From: Clarireedia homoeocarpa
Taxonomy: Eukaryota > Ascomycota > Leotiomycetes > Helotiales > Rutstroemiaceae
Direction of reading: 5' to 3'
DNA: 64,000 bases
Assembly: GCA_001465935.1 (NCBI GenBank)
Contig: LNKV01000058.1
Location: forward strand, 167,011 to 231,010
Positions 45,501-57,699 of this stretch are shown here, piece by piece; within the stretch, counting starts at the first letter, position 1; the number at the start of each line of letters is the position of its first letter. The position numbers were made by a program, and so were the translations under genes. The notes under the pieces are model-generated. The model ran no database searches. It was not told where the DNA came from and saw nothing but the letters and a program-made list of their open reading frames with translations.

Positions 45501-47862
45501 ACAGAAGGGATGGCGGCTTACCTCTGACAAACTCCGTGACAGTGCAGCAATCGAGCGGAAAAACATGGACATCGTGAGTGTGCAAACCAAAGTGAACAAG
45601 TAGAACACGAAAAAATTCGCCGGTGTCCTTCGTAGATTGGTCATAAAGTAGAGCACAAGGTCAAACACAATAGCAGTACAAATCTTGTGAGGCAAGTCAC
45701 ACAACATGGATGCGCAAGCTTCAGCAAATGGATCTGGAAAAGATGGTTAGCGAAAATCGATGTCTTAGAAGCCAAGAAATGTGAAGGGAAGATTTGACAC
45801 CAGAAAGAATGGAACTAGAAATTGGCAGTACTCACGATAAAAGGCGTATTTCGTATGTTTCTCCACAATCGGTCGTTGCGCATAGAGGGTCAAAATCTCC
45901 AATGCACTCTGGAAAGCAGCCATCAAAATAGCAAAGAACAATAAAGCTCCTCGACTATAGAAACTGTTGGTATCGTCCGAAAGGTTGTAGAACACACTAC
46001 CAAGAATCAATGCCATGACACATTGACCAATAACACCGCTCAAAAAGATCGTCATATCACCACGTAGACGTTGGAAACCTCTCTCCAAACATAACTTAAT
46101 CTGCATAGGTACCGAAATTGTGTAAGGCGACTTAAGACGCTGGCCTCTGGCTTGCGCAGCTTTCCTGGATGTTTTGAAAGCCCCGAGCGATGGACCACCA
46201 AGGGGATAATCAGCATCAAACTCATCGATCTCCCGAAGTAGTTGCGCTCTATCTTCACTCTTTTGCCAAACTGCGGCGAATTCATCAGGGGTATAGGGAG
46301 TTCTGCCTTCGAAACCAGGTCGCACAATTCGTTCCGCGGGACTAGTAAGAGAAGTGAGGAAATCGGCTGTAGTTTGTCGCGGTGGGCAGTCAAATCCTAG
46401 GTTGATGAAAAAGGTCTAAAAAAACGCATCTATGTTAGTGAATTCCCAACCAAGATCACGGAAAGATTTCTTTTATCAGATCACTGATCTCTCGTTCCAA
46501 TCGTTCTCCATGATGCTGTACAGTACTGTACTATAGCACTTTTTGTTTGATAGACAAGTCCATTTCTATCACACAATCATATCATTGGACATGACTACAT
46601 CCATTTGTTCGACTGGGGTGAAACGCAAATATCACACATATTAAGAAAGGCAAAAGGAATCTCGAAGTGTAATGAAAATCTAAACCACATACCTTAGCCG
46701 CATGAATATTTCCGAAATAGATTTGACGTCCTTCATATAGAACCGCTACTTTGTCAAATATGTCGTAGATAGATTGAGAAGCTTGGTAAATAGCCACGAT
46801 AGCAGTAGAACCAGTCATCTCTGTAGATGTTCGAAGAGTCTTAACGAATTCCAAAGCAGTCGCTGAATCCAAACCCCTAGTACTGTTGTCCCAACATTGT
46901 AGAGGACTGCCACCCAAGGCTGCTTCTGCGATACTGACACGCTTTCTTTCACCACCACTGACACCACGAATGAAATCGTTGCCAACTTTAGTGTTGAAGG
47001 TGTGGCTAAGTCCGAAGGTTGCCATAATGACGTCGCGCAGATGCTCAGCGTAAACTTTCCTCGATACTCCGGGCATACGGTTTCGAGGGGCTCTAGCTTG
47101 TGCTGCGAAGCCCAAAGTTTGCGATACCGTCAATTGAGGGAAGTGAACATCGACTTCTGCTTGGTAGATACACTCTCCCCTGAAATCCTTGTGCATTGTC
47201 TTCATTGGAATACCTTGGTAGTTAATGTAGGTATCCTTGTCAACGTGGAAACCCGAAGTCTCTCCAGAGATAGTCTTGAGTAAAGTTGAGCAGCCTGAAC
47301 CTGGTCTTCCGAGCACAACAAGCATCTCGCCACTTCTGATTAGCCCATCAAAGTCCCTCAAGATCTGAATCTTGGTTTGCTTGCTGACACCAAGAATCCT
47401 TTTAGCCATGCCAGCGATTTCCAATGGGTAGTTTCCGAAAGTCTTCTGGTAATCCGTTGCTACTCCGAATCCGTGAGCGTTCAAGTTCTTGTAGGCGACT
47501 CCGGCTGTTCGATTAGGATATCTTTCGGGGTCCCTAGACTGGATTTGAACAAGATTCTTAACCCAAGCTCTAGAGTTAAACTTTTCAGATGATGGGTCGA
47601 GAGTGGGATCATCCGATCCAAAGAAAGGATTGATATGATGCTGGCCATCGTCGGATCCCCTTGACTGTTGAGTGATGCGTCTGGCCAGTTCACGAACAGC
47701 AGTATCTTCTTCTGCAATGGAACCCAACGTCGAGGAGCCTGTATCACTGACCTTCCGCTCATGATTGGAAGATGTCTCTACTTTCGACTCAACAACCTCC
47801 TCAATTTTATGGGCCACTGCCTCACTTTGAGGCAAAACCTCAAAGGGTGTCGAGGTCGCCAT
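42568..47862 (-). CDS. PDR-type (ABC-G) multidrug transporter
   Basis: Ten exons on the minus strand: 47862-46693, 46415-45836, 45733-45522, 45471-45149, 45095-44744, 44652-44340, 44283-43927, 43875-43520, 43464-43091 and 43036-42568. The product has 1,501 residues, the full PDR size with NBD-TMD-NBD-TMD order. NBD1 has the fungal asymmetric Walker A GRPGSGCSTLLK (Cys for Lys), signature VSGGERKRVSIAE and a Walker B of LQCWDNSTRGLDS. NBD2 has GVSGAGKTTLLD, a degenerate signature LNVEQRKRLTIGV and FLDEPTSGLDSQ. A Cys-containing extracellular loop (CEFCSLSDTNVFL) precedes the last helix, and the tail is Lys-rich. Such plasma-membrane pumps export azoles, plant defence compounds and their own metabolites. 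The start MATSTPFEVL is chosen; 43 further in-frame residues upstream look like leader sequence. Confidence 0.95.
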
Positions 47863-49168
47863 ACCTCGCTGGGTAATTAGTTTTGATTCTATTTTGTCCT
47901 TCAGCTGAATTTTGTTGTTTCCAAATCGGGATTCTGTAGAAGGCTCGTAATAAAGGAATGACGCAATTGATATAGGTATTAAAGGTATCAATTATAAGAA
48001 TCGATGAATCAAAAAGAAGTAATTGGGAGAATGATGAAAGGATTATGAGAGGAAGGGAGTATTAAAGGAAGCAAAAGGGACAGAAGAAATAAAAATTGTC
48101 AAGTTAAGAGTACACGCGAGGTCAACGCAGATAGGCGTCTGTCAGACTCGAATTCGTAAACGAACGCTCCTCCCTCCACATTTGGGAAGGTTCAAATAAA
48201 CATCGTCCGGGGGGCCAAAGAGAGCCAGTGGGCGAGGTAATTCCAAGGTCCTGGTGGTGATCCAATGTGCAGTGCGCAACAATGCTCGAGCCGCTCAAAA
48301 ACCGTGCTGATGCGCGTAGTCCCTCCTCGGGTAAGGCGATGCAAGGTCAAATAAGACACAGTCAGAGTCCGTAGAGGACGAGAACTCAAACAAGGCTCAA
48401 GTCCAGTCAAGTCAAGCAAGTCAAGTCATCTTTTCAAACGGCGGCGCGGTGGGGAGAAGTAATTGCAGGCCACCGCAAAGGCACAGTGGCCGTCCACAAG
48501 AAGTCCCAAGTCCCAAGGACCAAGGACCAAGCACCAAAGCACCAAGCGACCAAGAAAAACAAAAGCGGCCAATCAGATAAATCGGATAGCCCAATATCCG
48601 GCATCCGTGCACAAAAGAGGCGAGTCTGGGCGGTGAGGCGTGCCAGAATCGTGCTCGCAAGCAATTCTATTGGATCGTATTCGTACTCGCATCATCTCAC
48701 GCTTACTGTGAAACGGGTCCGAATACGACTGCACGTCCGAAGAGGCACCTGCAATATCAACCGAAACCACAAACATTTTCACATTGCAAAGGACTTCTGC
48801 AGTCTGATTGGCTCAGGATGCGAGTGTTCACCTAAAACAAAATCGCAAAGGTACTTTCGTACAAATAAGGTCGCTGCGGGGTTGATCAACAATCTCAATC
48901 TCAATCTCAATCTCAACCTCAATCTCCATCTTCTAAATTGTTTCTAATTAGATAAGATGGTGTAACGACTTCCCCCGTGAACGACCGCCGCAAAGCCCGT
49001 TTATGTCCATTCGGGCAAACTCGCCTTGCTGGTCATCAACATGCATCCTTAGTCGGAAAATTACGGGCAAACTCGCCTTGCTGGGTCATCAACATGCATC
49101 CTTAATCGGAAAATTACGGGCAAAAGACCCCTTTCCGAGTTTGCTGATGTGTGATGAATCCCTTGCCC
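47863..49168. promoter_or_regulatory. PDR transporter promoter region
   Basis: 1.3 kb upstream of the transporter. It has low-complexity AAGTCCC/CAAGGAC/CACCAAG runs (48498-48555), CAATCT repeats (about 48890-48927) and a 53-bp tandem repeat at its far end. No gene recognised. Confidence 0.5.
49012..49124. repeat. Tandem repeat of a 52-53-bp unit
   Basis: Copies at 49012-49063 and 49064-49116 both begin CGGGCAAACTCGCCTTGCTG and contain CATCAACATGCATCCTTA. A truncated third copy starts at 49117. It lies about 45 bases downstream of the DNA-glycosylase stop. Confidence 0.88.
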
Positions 49169-50649
49169 TCAATCTTTACTTTCATTAGCCTTAGATTGCC
49201 GTTGAGATCGGCGTCTAGGCGTTTGTTCCTTTAACTTTTTTGGTTCCAACACCTTCCCATTACTCTGCCTCCCTTCCTTCTTCGGCAGTGGCGACTCTGG
49301 CAAGGGCTTGCTTTCAAGTTCTTCTGGTATGGTCTCGATTAGCTTCGGTGCGCTCTTCTTCGATTCGACAGATTTCTTGGTTGCTTTTGATTTTTTCGGT
49401 ACGGCCACATCGTCTTCCGGGTCTGCAGTCGCTACCGTCTTTCTCTTGCGCGAAGCCCCAACCTTAGCCTTTGGCTCTTCAGTTACTTCATCATCCTTTG
49501 GGTCGCTGTCCAGGGACTTCTCCATCTTCACGTCTCCCGCAGTAGCCCCTGTTTTCTTCTGTACACTGGGTACTACACAAGAAGTGCGCCCACCAACGGT
49601 AAGAAACGTGATTGCTGCTCCATTCGGTAGCTTTGTAGGAGCATCTTTTTTTCCCTTCCCCCAACGGTGCTTGAATAACCAGTCTTCCGGAAACCTCGTC
49701 GAATCCGCTAATAAGTCTACTGCCGTTTGACAAATATACTTCATTGATTCATGCAGTTTCTTGATCTGGGCCGAATTAAATGTGTCGCTATACTGTTCTG
49801 GATGAAGCTTGGCGTTGTACAGTATTTCATCCCTTTTCGTCGTCAGCAGCATTAACCGAATTGAAGGGGCCAGCATTTTTTCAACCTACCCAACCCAATT
49901 TCCGATACCACTAATATTCGCCTGATCGAGTAGCAGTGCCTTTATGGGAACGTGCTTCTTCTTTAAAATTTGCTCCAGCCACTTCACCGTTAGAATGTCT
50001 TTGTCGATCACTGGATCAGGTCCATTCTCCTTTAACGGCGTTGTCTGTCTTATGGCTTCCGCAGCACAGTCCACCAAGCGAATCCTTGCGAATCTCCTTG
50101 AATCCGTGAATGCTGCTTCCACCGTGGGGGAATCCGCCGTTTGTATCGCAAACTTCCAAAACTTAGGTGGCCATATTTCCTCTTCACCTTCTTCCTTCGA
50201 TCGATAGTAGTAAGTCGATTGACCTCGAATATGGAACCATCCTGTATCACTTAGCATCAACACTAATGCAAGAACTTGCTCACAATGAATCTCATACCTG
50301 TCATGCCAAAGTGAAAGACTGGGTGTGGTGGCGATGACATTAACATCCTACGTTAACTTCAGTGCGTGTCGCTCAAACCTCAATGCCGCCTCGGAATCTC
50401 TAACCAGAAATATTTCCCCTGCTGGCCTGCCCCTATGACCTTCTTTCCAGTCAGAGCTTTCTCAAATTCAGTAGCACTTGTGCCGGCCTTCCCAAAGACG
50501 TTGGCATCATCTTGTGCTTTTACAACAGCGAGTATTTTGCCAACTAGAGCCTTTCGAATGTGATGTACAGCACGCGCAACTGCGATATATTAGAACGCAG
50601 GTATGATGAGGTAGATAGGATTGAGTTTACCCTCCGCAATCTCAGGCAT
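49169..50649 (-). CDS. Formamidopyrimidine-DNA glycosylase (Fpg/MutM-like)
   Basis: Five exons on the minus strand: 50649-50631, 50579-50405, 50347-50298, 50241-49890 and 49832-49169, giving 419 residues. The first exon encodes only MPEIAE plus one base. The family's N-terminal Pro2 nucleophile and Glu3 are present (MPEIAEVARAVHHIRKALVG). A lesion-site segment HPVFHFGMTGWFHIRGQ, FTDSRRFARIR and the helix-two-turn-helix GISGIGNWVGDEILYNAKLH type motif (here NISGIGNWVGDEILYNAKLH) follow. Like plant and fungal members it has no C4 zinc finger. A Lys/Glu-rich tail with basic clusters (RKRK, KKSK, RRRSQR) suggests nuclear import and DNA contact. It removes oxidised purines such as FapyG in base-excision repair. 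It is divergent from PEX11 across 433 bases. Confidence 0.92.
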
Positions 50650-51082
50650 GATCTCGAGTTTTCGCGTCGATTGGCGAGAAATATATACAGAAACAAAATA
50701 ATGATCCGCTGATGCCGAAAGCTGTCTAGACTTGGAGTTACAGCTAAGATTCTAGTAACGTGATTATCTGGTGGCGCGTCGCGGCGTCCCAGACTCTGGG
50801 GATCCCAGGTGGATGTCGAATCGTGCTTAGTCATCGGGCATTTCCCAAGATGGTCAAGCACCAATTCCCCAGAACCTCGGCATTAGTTTGAGAACCACGG
50901 ACATTCACAAGATAACCAAATCATGACCCAAATATCCCTTTCACAAGACATCATAAGTACACCACCAAGTCTCATATCTGCTTTACACCACCAAGTCTCA
51001 TATCTGCTTTAAAGTTACAGAGGACTCATCAATCCTACCTCCTTTACTTGTGTTCCAGTATTTCTAACATATAGTCGTCAAG
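50650..51082. promoter_or_regulatory. Divergent promoter between the Fpg and PEX11 genes
   Basis: 433 bases between two divergent starts. A perfect 26-bp tandem duplication occurs at 50959-51010. Confidence 0.55.
50959..51010. repeat. Perfect 26-bp tandem duplication
   Basis: Two identical units, 50959-50984 and 50985-51010, each starting ACACCACCAAGTCTCATATC, just upstream of PEX11. Confidence 0.92.
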
Positions 51083-51846
51083 ATGGTGGCAGATACACTC
51101 GTCTATCATCCCTCCGTTGCGCATTACCTCAAGTTCGTAGCCACAACCGTTGGTCGCGATAAACTCCTCCGAACCCTCCAATACTTTTCGCGCTTCTATG
51201 CCTGGTATCTATACCGCACCAATGGAACTCCCGGAGAGATTGCACCCTATGAGGCTATCAAGAAACAATTCGGATTGGCGCGCAAACTGATGCGCGTGGG
51301 CAAGAACGTGGAGCATTTGAAAGCTGCTGCTATTGCCGCCGACTCTAAGAATACGGATCCGTTTATTAAATATTGCGCCGTGGGAAGACAATTGGGTTAT
51401 GCGGGGTACTTGACCTTCGATGCGATTACAGTGTTGGATGCCGTGGGAATTAGGAAGAGCCCCTCCACCACGAGAATACAGAAAGAGGCATACCGGTTTT
51501 GGTTGATGGGATTGCTTTTCAGCGCTACTTCCGGCTTGTATTCACTGTATAACCTGCGACAACAGGCTGCAAAGATTGATAAGAAGGATGGGGAGGGAGT
51601 TGTGACTAGCAAGAGAATTGAGAAGTAAGTTGTTATTCGACATCGAAGTTCTCAAAGATTCCTGGCTGACTTGAAATTTTTAGGGAACGTGCTGCTCTTC
51701 ACCTTCAACTCTTGTCGGATCTCTGTGATATCACTACTCCAGCTGCTGCAATTGGACTAGCAAACTTCGATGATGGCCTGGTCGGTTTGGCGGGAACAGT
51801 GAGCAGTTTGATTGGTGTATACAGTCAATGGAAGAAGACGGCTTGA
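51083..51846 (+). CDS. pex11: Peroxisomal membrane protein PEX11
   Basis: Two exons, 51083-51624 and 51684-51846, with a 59-nt intron (GTAAGT donor, TTTTTAG acceptor), giving 234 residues, the standard length. It starts MVADTLVYHPSVAHYLKFVA, followed by the family's GRDKLLRTLQYFSRFYAWYL amphipathic helix that bends peroxisome membranes. KKQFGLARKLMRVGKNVEHL and a C-terminal ITTPAAAIGLANFDDGLVGL hydrophobic segment are also typical. PEX11 elongates peroxisomes before fission and influences beta-oxidation. Peroxisome proliferation and DNA repair are unrelated, so the shared promoter with the Fpg gene need not mean shared function. Confidence 0.95.
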
Positions 51847-54057
51847 ATGCTTGAATGGGCTGCTGATACATATAAGGGGAGTGGGTTTGAGCGGCAAGTT
51901 CTGCCAAATGTATGATGAGAAAGGACGTCCTTCACCAATCATGAAGTTGTTATACCCTGCATAATGTGTAAGCAGGCTGGACCCCTTATTTAGCTCTTCA
52001 TTATACCGTGCTCTTCCTGCTTTTGCATGGATACAATAACTATCAGCTTGTTATTCTTCCAAATATCTTCCTTCCAGGCTCTGTTTTAAGAGCCACATGG
52101 GACGTGATTTATTAAATGAAGTTTAAGCTCGTTTTCGTCAAAGTATAAGGGGCGAAACCCAAATCTACTATCATCTACGTTGTTCCAAAGTTACCTCTTC
52201 TCGGACCATCCATGACTCGGAAGCACTACACCAGTGCTACTTATCTCCGTGCTCACTTTATTCATCACTCGGCTCGGCTCAAGCGTCGGACTGGATAGCT
52301 GCCGAAATGACGGCCAAGTGGCATGAACCAACATCAAGAGCTTCCCCATGACTCTTTCCGTTTCATAGAGCGATTTATTCATAAGCAGCTCCACGTTCTA
52401 AACAGCTCCGCGGGTCAAACGGGCAGCTGCCTTCTACTATCAAACTGGTTTGCATGTTGGATATTAGCGTCAGTGCATGTTTACCAATACATACTGTTCT
52501 TATCGCCCTATAGTTAGAAAGCTTCACCAGTGGTCGCCGAGCAAAATTTGCAGGGCAGGGCTACCAAGTCCTTATCGCCCCCAATATGTCTCAAGATTTT
52601 GTTCTTCTGCATGGAAGCTCAAGTTGTTTGAGAACCCGAATTTTTTGGACCAAGAAAAACGCAGACGATAATACCAGAGTGGGTTTGGCTGTGCCTCATA
52701 CGGGGTCATCATCGAATCAAGTCATGGTAGTATCGTAATATTGAGCCAACCAACATCCGAGTTGGAACAACCATATGCATTCTCGCAAGAAGAACTCTGG
52801 GTTTCCCGGGCTCAATGAACCTGCGCCGATCCCGATATTGATTTGCCGATTCATGACACACTCTTCGGGAGGCTTCTCTCTCCTTCTCCGCGACGTTTTC
52901 CACTCTCTTTCTACATTCCATTGCAGTAACACCTGTGTCGGGAAATTTCTTCATCAGCTGCTTGATTCGGCATATACAGTCAATGCCCGTTATTGCCGCT
53001 ACAGGAATATCTGTTTTTGGGAGGCGCACTTCATGTTAACCCCACGAAGTTCTAGTTCTGCCTCGTCGATGCATATGGATCTATCGAAACTTTTGTCGTG
53101 CCTTCTGGCCGCTGCCAAAATTGCGAGCTAGGTCCGGAAGATGAGTAGATAGATTGATTGACGTTAGGTGGAACCTTATTTGACGTTGAATGACGATGTT
53201 TAGGCTAGTCGTACGACTTATTGATCGCAATATATGACGTCCGATTCGGTGGGACTGTTCTCATCCATATGTGTTGAACCATATTGTTGGAATTGCTTAT
53301 AATCACAACGTGTATCACGTCTTTGGGATCCTTGTGAACTCAAAATTGGCTGGGATACTGATTCTACGGCTTAGATTGAGACCTTCAACGGACTTTGTAT
53401 AAAGCCGAATGATCAGATGGATTGGAGACAGTCTCTCTTGGCGGTGAATCTTAGCTGTTGGAGATGTTGGTTAAGATAAGGCTCTTGCAAAACGACAGTG
53501 CCATGATCCTGTGCCACCTTTGAAAGCAGCCACCCTTCACCCTGTGTCTTGATAGTCGTACAAATCACATCGCGTACGACGCACATCTTGTTGTTATGCA
53601 ACAAACACAAGATGGCATCTCCAGGAGAGACCAGGGAAGGCACCCTCAACCTGCTCATCCTACCCGCACATGGCTTTGCGGAAGTATCTTCCTATGTCCG
53701 CCGTATATTCGACATCCCTTGATATTCACCCTTCCATGCATACACTTTCCCTCGTCTAACACACGACTTGATTCGTTGATATTATACGACCTAGCACGAG
53801 CACGCAGATATTCACTTCACTAATATGAACCAGAAAGGAAGGCGCAAGTTGGTTAGGAATGAAGAAAAAGGGAAATAGCGAAGCCAATCAGAGATCATGA
53901 CATTCGTCATCTCTTCTTCTTTTCCGTGTTCACTGCAAGTCAATATAAGATTATCGTATATCATGGTTTTTTAAGATTGATTCGTACGGTCTCACAGCCT
54001 TCAATCTCTTTCTCGACTATCTTTGCAGAACCTCCCTCTACAATCCTCTCTGTCACA
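51847..54057. other. Intergenic region
   Basis: 2.2 kb. A minus-strand frame at 52709-53029 has a somewhat protein-like stretch (MKKFPDTGVTAMECRKRVEN) but no recognised family and no clear exon partners. Nothing else is supported. Confidence 0.5.
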
Positions 54058-55671
54058 ATGACTTCTATCTTAGAGGATGAACTCGATGGGTCTTTCAAAG
54101 CTGGCATTGAGTCCTCGAAATACATAGATGGAGCGGATGTTACTGTCACAGAACTTGCCAACTTTCAGTCAGATGTAGAAGAGGTTCAGAATATAGATGG
54201 GGCAGGGGAAATGCACGAGGAGGATAGAGGTGCACCTCGTGCAGATGGGAGGAAGGATGCGTGGTTGTTCTTGGCTGGGTGCTTCTTATTCGAAGCTTTG
54301 ATTTGGGGTGAGTAGTTTTCTGTTCGAAATGTGCCCACCACGTTAACTGACATGGAGTCTAGGGTTTCCATTCGCCTTCGGAGTCTTTCAGTCTTACTAC
54401 TCGACTCATGCCCCTTTTGACCATGACCCAACCGGCATTGCGGTCATTGGTACTTGTGCTACTGGTATCAGTGAGTAAACCATCTCATTTCTGTGTATTA
54501 AAATTCCTTGAGATATCAAAGTTCAGGCTGCATAGCCTAATATTGTATCTATGTGCTAATCTAGCTCTTAGTGTATCTTTTTGCACCAGTTTCACTATAT
54601 ATACTTGAGCGATTTCCCAAGATTCGTCGCACATCTTCAATCATCGGTCTTATTTTGGTATTGGTAGCACTTGTTGGAGCGAGCTTCGCATCTCATACAT
54701 GGCATCTTGTTATTACTCAGGGGGTCTTATACGCCATTGGTGGGAGTCTTTTATACTCACCAACAATGTTCTATCTAGACGAATGGTTCATTAAGCGAAA
54801 GGGTCTTGCGCTGGGCGTGATGTGGTCAGGGTAAGCATCATAATCTTGATGCAGGGACGGAATCCTAACAGATAGTGACAGAGTTGGAACATCGGGTCTT
54901 ATATTTCCCTTCCTTCTATCATTCCTCGTTGATAGATACGGATATAGTAGCACTCTTCGAATCTGGGCCGTAGTTATGTTTCTTCTATGCTTTCCCCTAA
55001 TCTACTATATCAAGCCAAGACTTCAGCCTCACACGTCAAAAAAGCCTCATGCTAGACCGTCATATATCTTTCTTCAATCACCCACATTCTGGTTTCTCCA
55101 GACGGCCAATACTCTCACGTCACTAGGCTTTTTCTCGCCATCTATTTACTTACCGTCTTACGCCTCCTCTCTACATTATTCCCCCACCATCGGCATACTG
55201 CTCATTGCCCTCCTGAACTCATTTTCTGTCGTCGGCGCCATCGCTCTCGGGCATCTCACCGACACCTGGCACATCTCCAGCGTCATCATGCTCTCATCAA
55301 TCCTAACCACTATCCCTGTCCTCTTACTCTGGGGTCTATCAACCTCCCTTCCCTCCCTCATAATCTTCACTATCATGTACGGTATCTTCGCAGGGGGATG
55401 GAGTGCCATCTGGGCGGGCATGATTCGAGAAGTCCAGCGCCGCGACCAGAATGCCGGATTCGGCGTGCTGATGGGCTTGTTCAGCGCCGGTCGAGGAGTA
55501 GGAAGTGTGGTTTGTGGACCCGTGAGCGAAATACTCGTCAGCTATGGTGGTTGGCACAGTGCGGTAGGTGGTTATGGTACGGAGTATGGACTTGTGATTG
55601 TCTTTACTGGGATAAGTTCGATATGCGGTTTGATAGGCGTGGCTACTAGGCTTTGGAAGACTAGTAGGTAG
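54058..55671 (+). CDS. MFS transporter, monocarboxylate-transporter-like
   Basis: Four exons: 54058-54307, 54363-54470, 54572-54830 and 54882-55671. The introns (55, 101 and 51 nt) all have GTGAGT or GTAAGC donors. The product has 468 residues with about 12 membrane helices. The first helix contains DAWLFLAGCFLFEALIWGFP, the usual start of fungal MCT-like permeases, followed by FAFGVFQSYYSTHAPF. Further on are YLDEWFIKRKGLALGVMWSG, RRDQNAGFGVLMGLFSAGRG and GPVSEIL. The family (SLC16-like, including yeast Mch proteins) moves monocarboxylates, riboflavin or unknown metabolites across plasma or vacuolar membranes. The acidic N-terminal 60 residues are cytoplasmic. The Met at 54058 has a good CACAATG context; an in-frame Met at 53926 would add 44 residues. 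Confidence 0.88.
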
Positions 55672-57699
55672 TAGTAGGTAAGCAATAGTGGGGGTGAGAT
55701 GAAGTTAGTGACGATGTGGCTGGGGTCTTGTTTCTTCAAATAAGTTAGGGTTGCGATATTGGGGATATGGAGGTCAATATTCTAGAATTGCCACAACGGG
55801 ACATCTGAATTATTTTGAACTATTGTTCTTTTTTAATCTCAGCTTAGATGTTTGACACTTACAATATCGTACTATTGAGCCACACGGATCCAGGAACATA
55901 CACTCGTACGCTACACAATCTATCGCCAACCGCAAAACTTTCGGTATTTCATTGTCTGCGATGCCGAGAAACTTTCCACGTGGGTAATAACCGCCCCGAG
56001 TTTACCCACTCTTTTCTTCCCTCCTTCCCTTTGAACGCCAGAACCGTGCCCAAAAACAGTTGAAACATAACGTGCATATCCTGCTTCATCACAAACACAG
56101 ATCTGCAGATACATCTCGTGGCAAGAAGGGATTTTCCGGTCGACATTGCATAAGTTGTCCAAAGTGGCGAAAGAAATACAGTACTCTAGCTCTCTCGTCC
56201 CTCGCTACATGTACTTTTCCCCTGTCGAGCGGTAGGTAGCAACCTTCCCTATCCAGCCAGCCAGTCACGCACCAGGTACTGTACCTAGCCGAGGAACTCC
56301 GGAGACTGCCATGACTGCACATCTTCTCCATGTAGTTGACGGTAAGTCACAGTAGGCAGCATGATTGGTTTCTTTCACATAGTTACCCTCACACAAAACA
56401 ATGGAGAGAGCACCACAGCTCGAATGGCGCAGTGATCAGCCCCTTCTCTTGCCATTCTATGCTATTCGATTCTATTTATTCTTTCTCTCTACGAGTATCA
56501 TTCCGTTCGTCGACGCACGACTAAGCCAGCCATGAAACCAAATTTCCCGCGTACATGCATGTCACCCCACGTGGTGGGTGGATGGTCTTGCGCGTCCAGC
56601 GCCCTAGGTTTTCTCTCCTTCCGTGTCTGACTGCTGCGATGCAGTGAGGGAGTGAGAAGATGACAGGTACTTACTGCACCACGGCCGTCAGGGCTCGCTT
56701 CCGGTTATCGTGCTACGTACGTACGGTGCGGTGCACATTGGAGGGGGAAAAAGCGAAATTCATAATTCAATGCGTGTTGCAGCGAAGGATTGGGAGGTCC
56801 CTGGGATGGGGAAAGGGGGTTGCAGTGCAGACGCCATTTTGCTAATCCTTCTTCGCTTTTGGCCAATTTTGCGGTTGACGTTTTTTCGCTGGTTTCGCCT
56901 TTCCTTTCTTTTTCACGTTGGCTATCGAGTGATGAGTTCCAGTATATACGGATTCTAGCGCATACATGCAGGACTCGTAAAGAAGTGCGATTGGGTACGT
57001 AAAGAATCAAGAATAGCAAGAAACGAGACCTCAAAAGAGCTCCGGTGTTGAGAACATCTACAGGATTTTTTGACAAACCAAAAACTCCGGTCACTTCTCA
57101 AAGCAACGGCCGATCAACTTTTTTCAGTCCCAAAACCCTCCATTTGGTCATTCTTACTGTATCCATGCACCGCATAATTCTGCAGCACAAATCTTACCCA
57201 CCTACTGTAGCGGCGGGAAGAGGCGCAGTTTCGCCGTTCGGACGAATCAGCGATGGCAGAATTGACGAGGACTCGCGGCACAGCTTCTGTCAGTGCTCAA
57301 AATGTATGCAAGGGCTAACAGTACCTTTCGTTCCCCGGATAATGTAAAGGACCATTTGAGTTTTCTTACACTACTGCCTTCCCAGTCGGTACAATTCCTA
57401 TGTAGTTTTCTTACTTGGTGTGGGTGGTATTTCAATTTGAATGTGCCTCTCTTGGTTTCCCTTATTGCATAAATATACATTCTCAAAGTTGCATGGAGTG
57501 ATATATATATGTGTTGCCTGCATTTGTGTTATAATAAGAAGGATCCTATCCCCTTGTGCGTCGTGAGGTCACTTTTTGGTCTTGTTCTTGTTTCTTCCTC
57601 TTCCCTCGATGATGTTCTACGCTCCTTGCGCATGATTCGTTTGATCTTTCTATCGAGGAAGATGCGTCTAGTTAAGTCTAAAAAGTATATCACCTGAAA
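55672..57699. other. Intergenic region
   Basis: 2.0 kb between two plus-strand genes. Open frames match no family. Presumed promoter of the Kre9-like gene. Confidence 0.55.

Noticed and set aside
47863..47991. Upstream Met of the PDR transporter (base 47991)
   Set aside because: The extra 43 residues are unlike the N-termini of PDR proteins; MATSTPFEVL at 47862 is a better start.
52709..53029. A 106-codon minus-strand frame with KKFPDTGVTAMECRKRVEN
   Set aside because: Mildly protein-like but no domain, no upstream exon and no homologue I recognise; not enough to call a gene.
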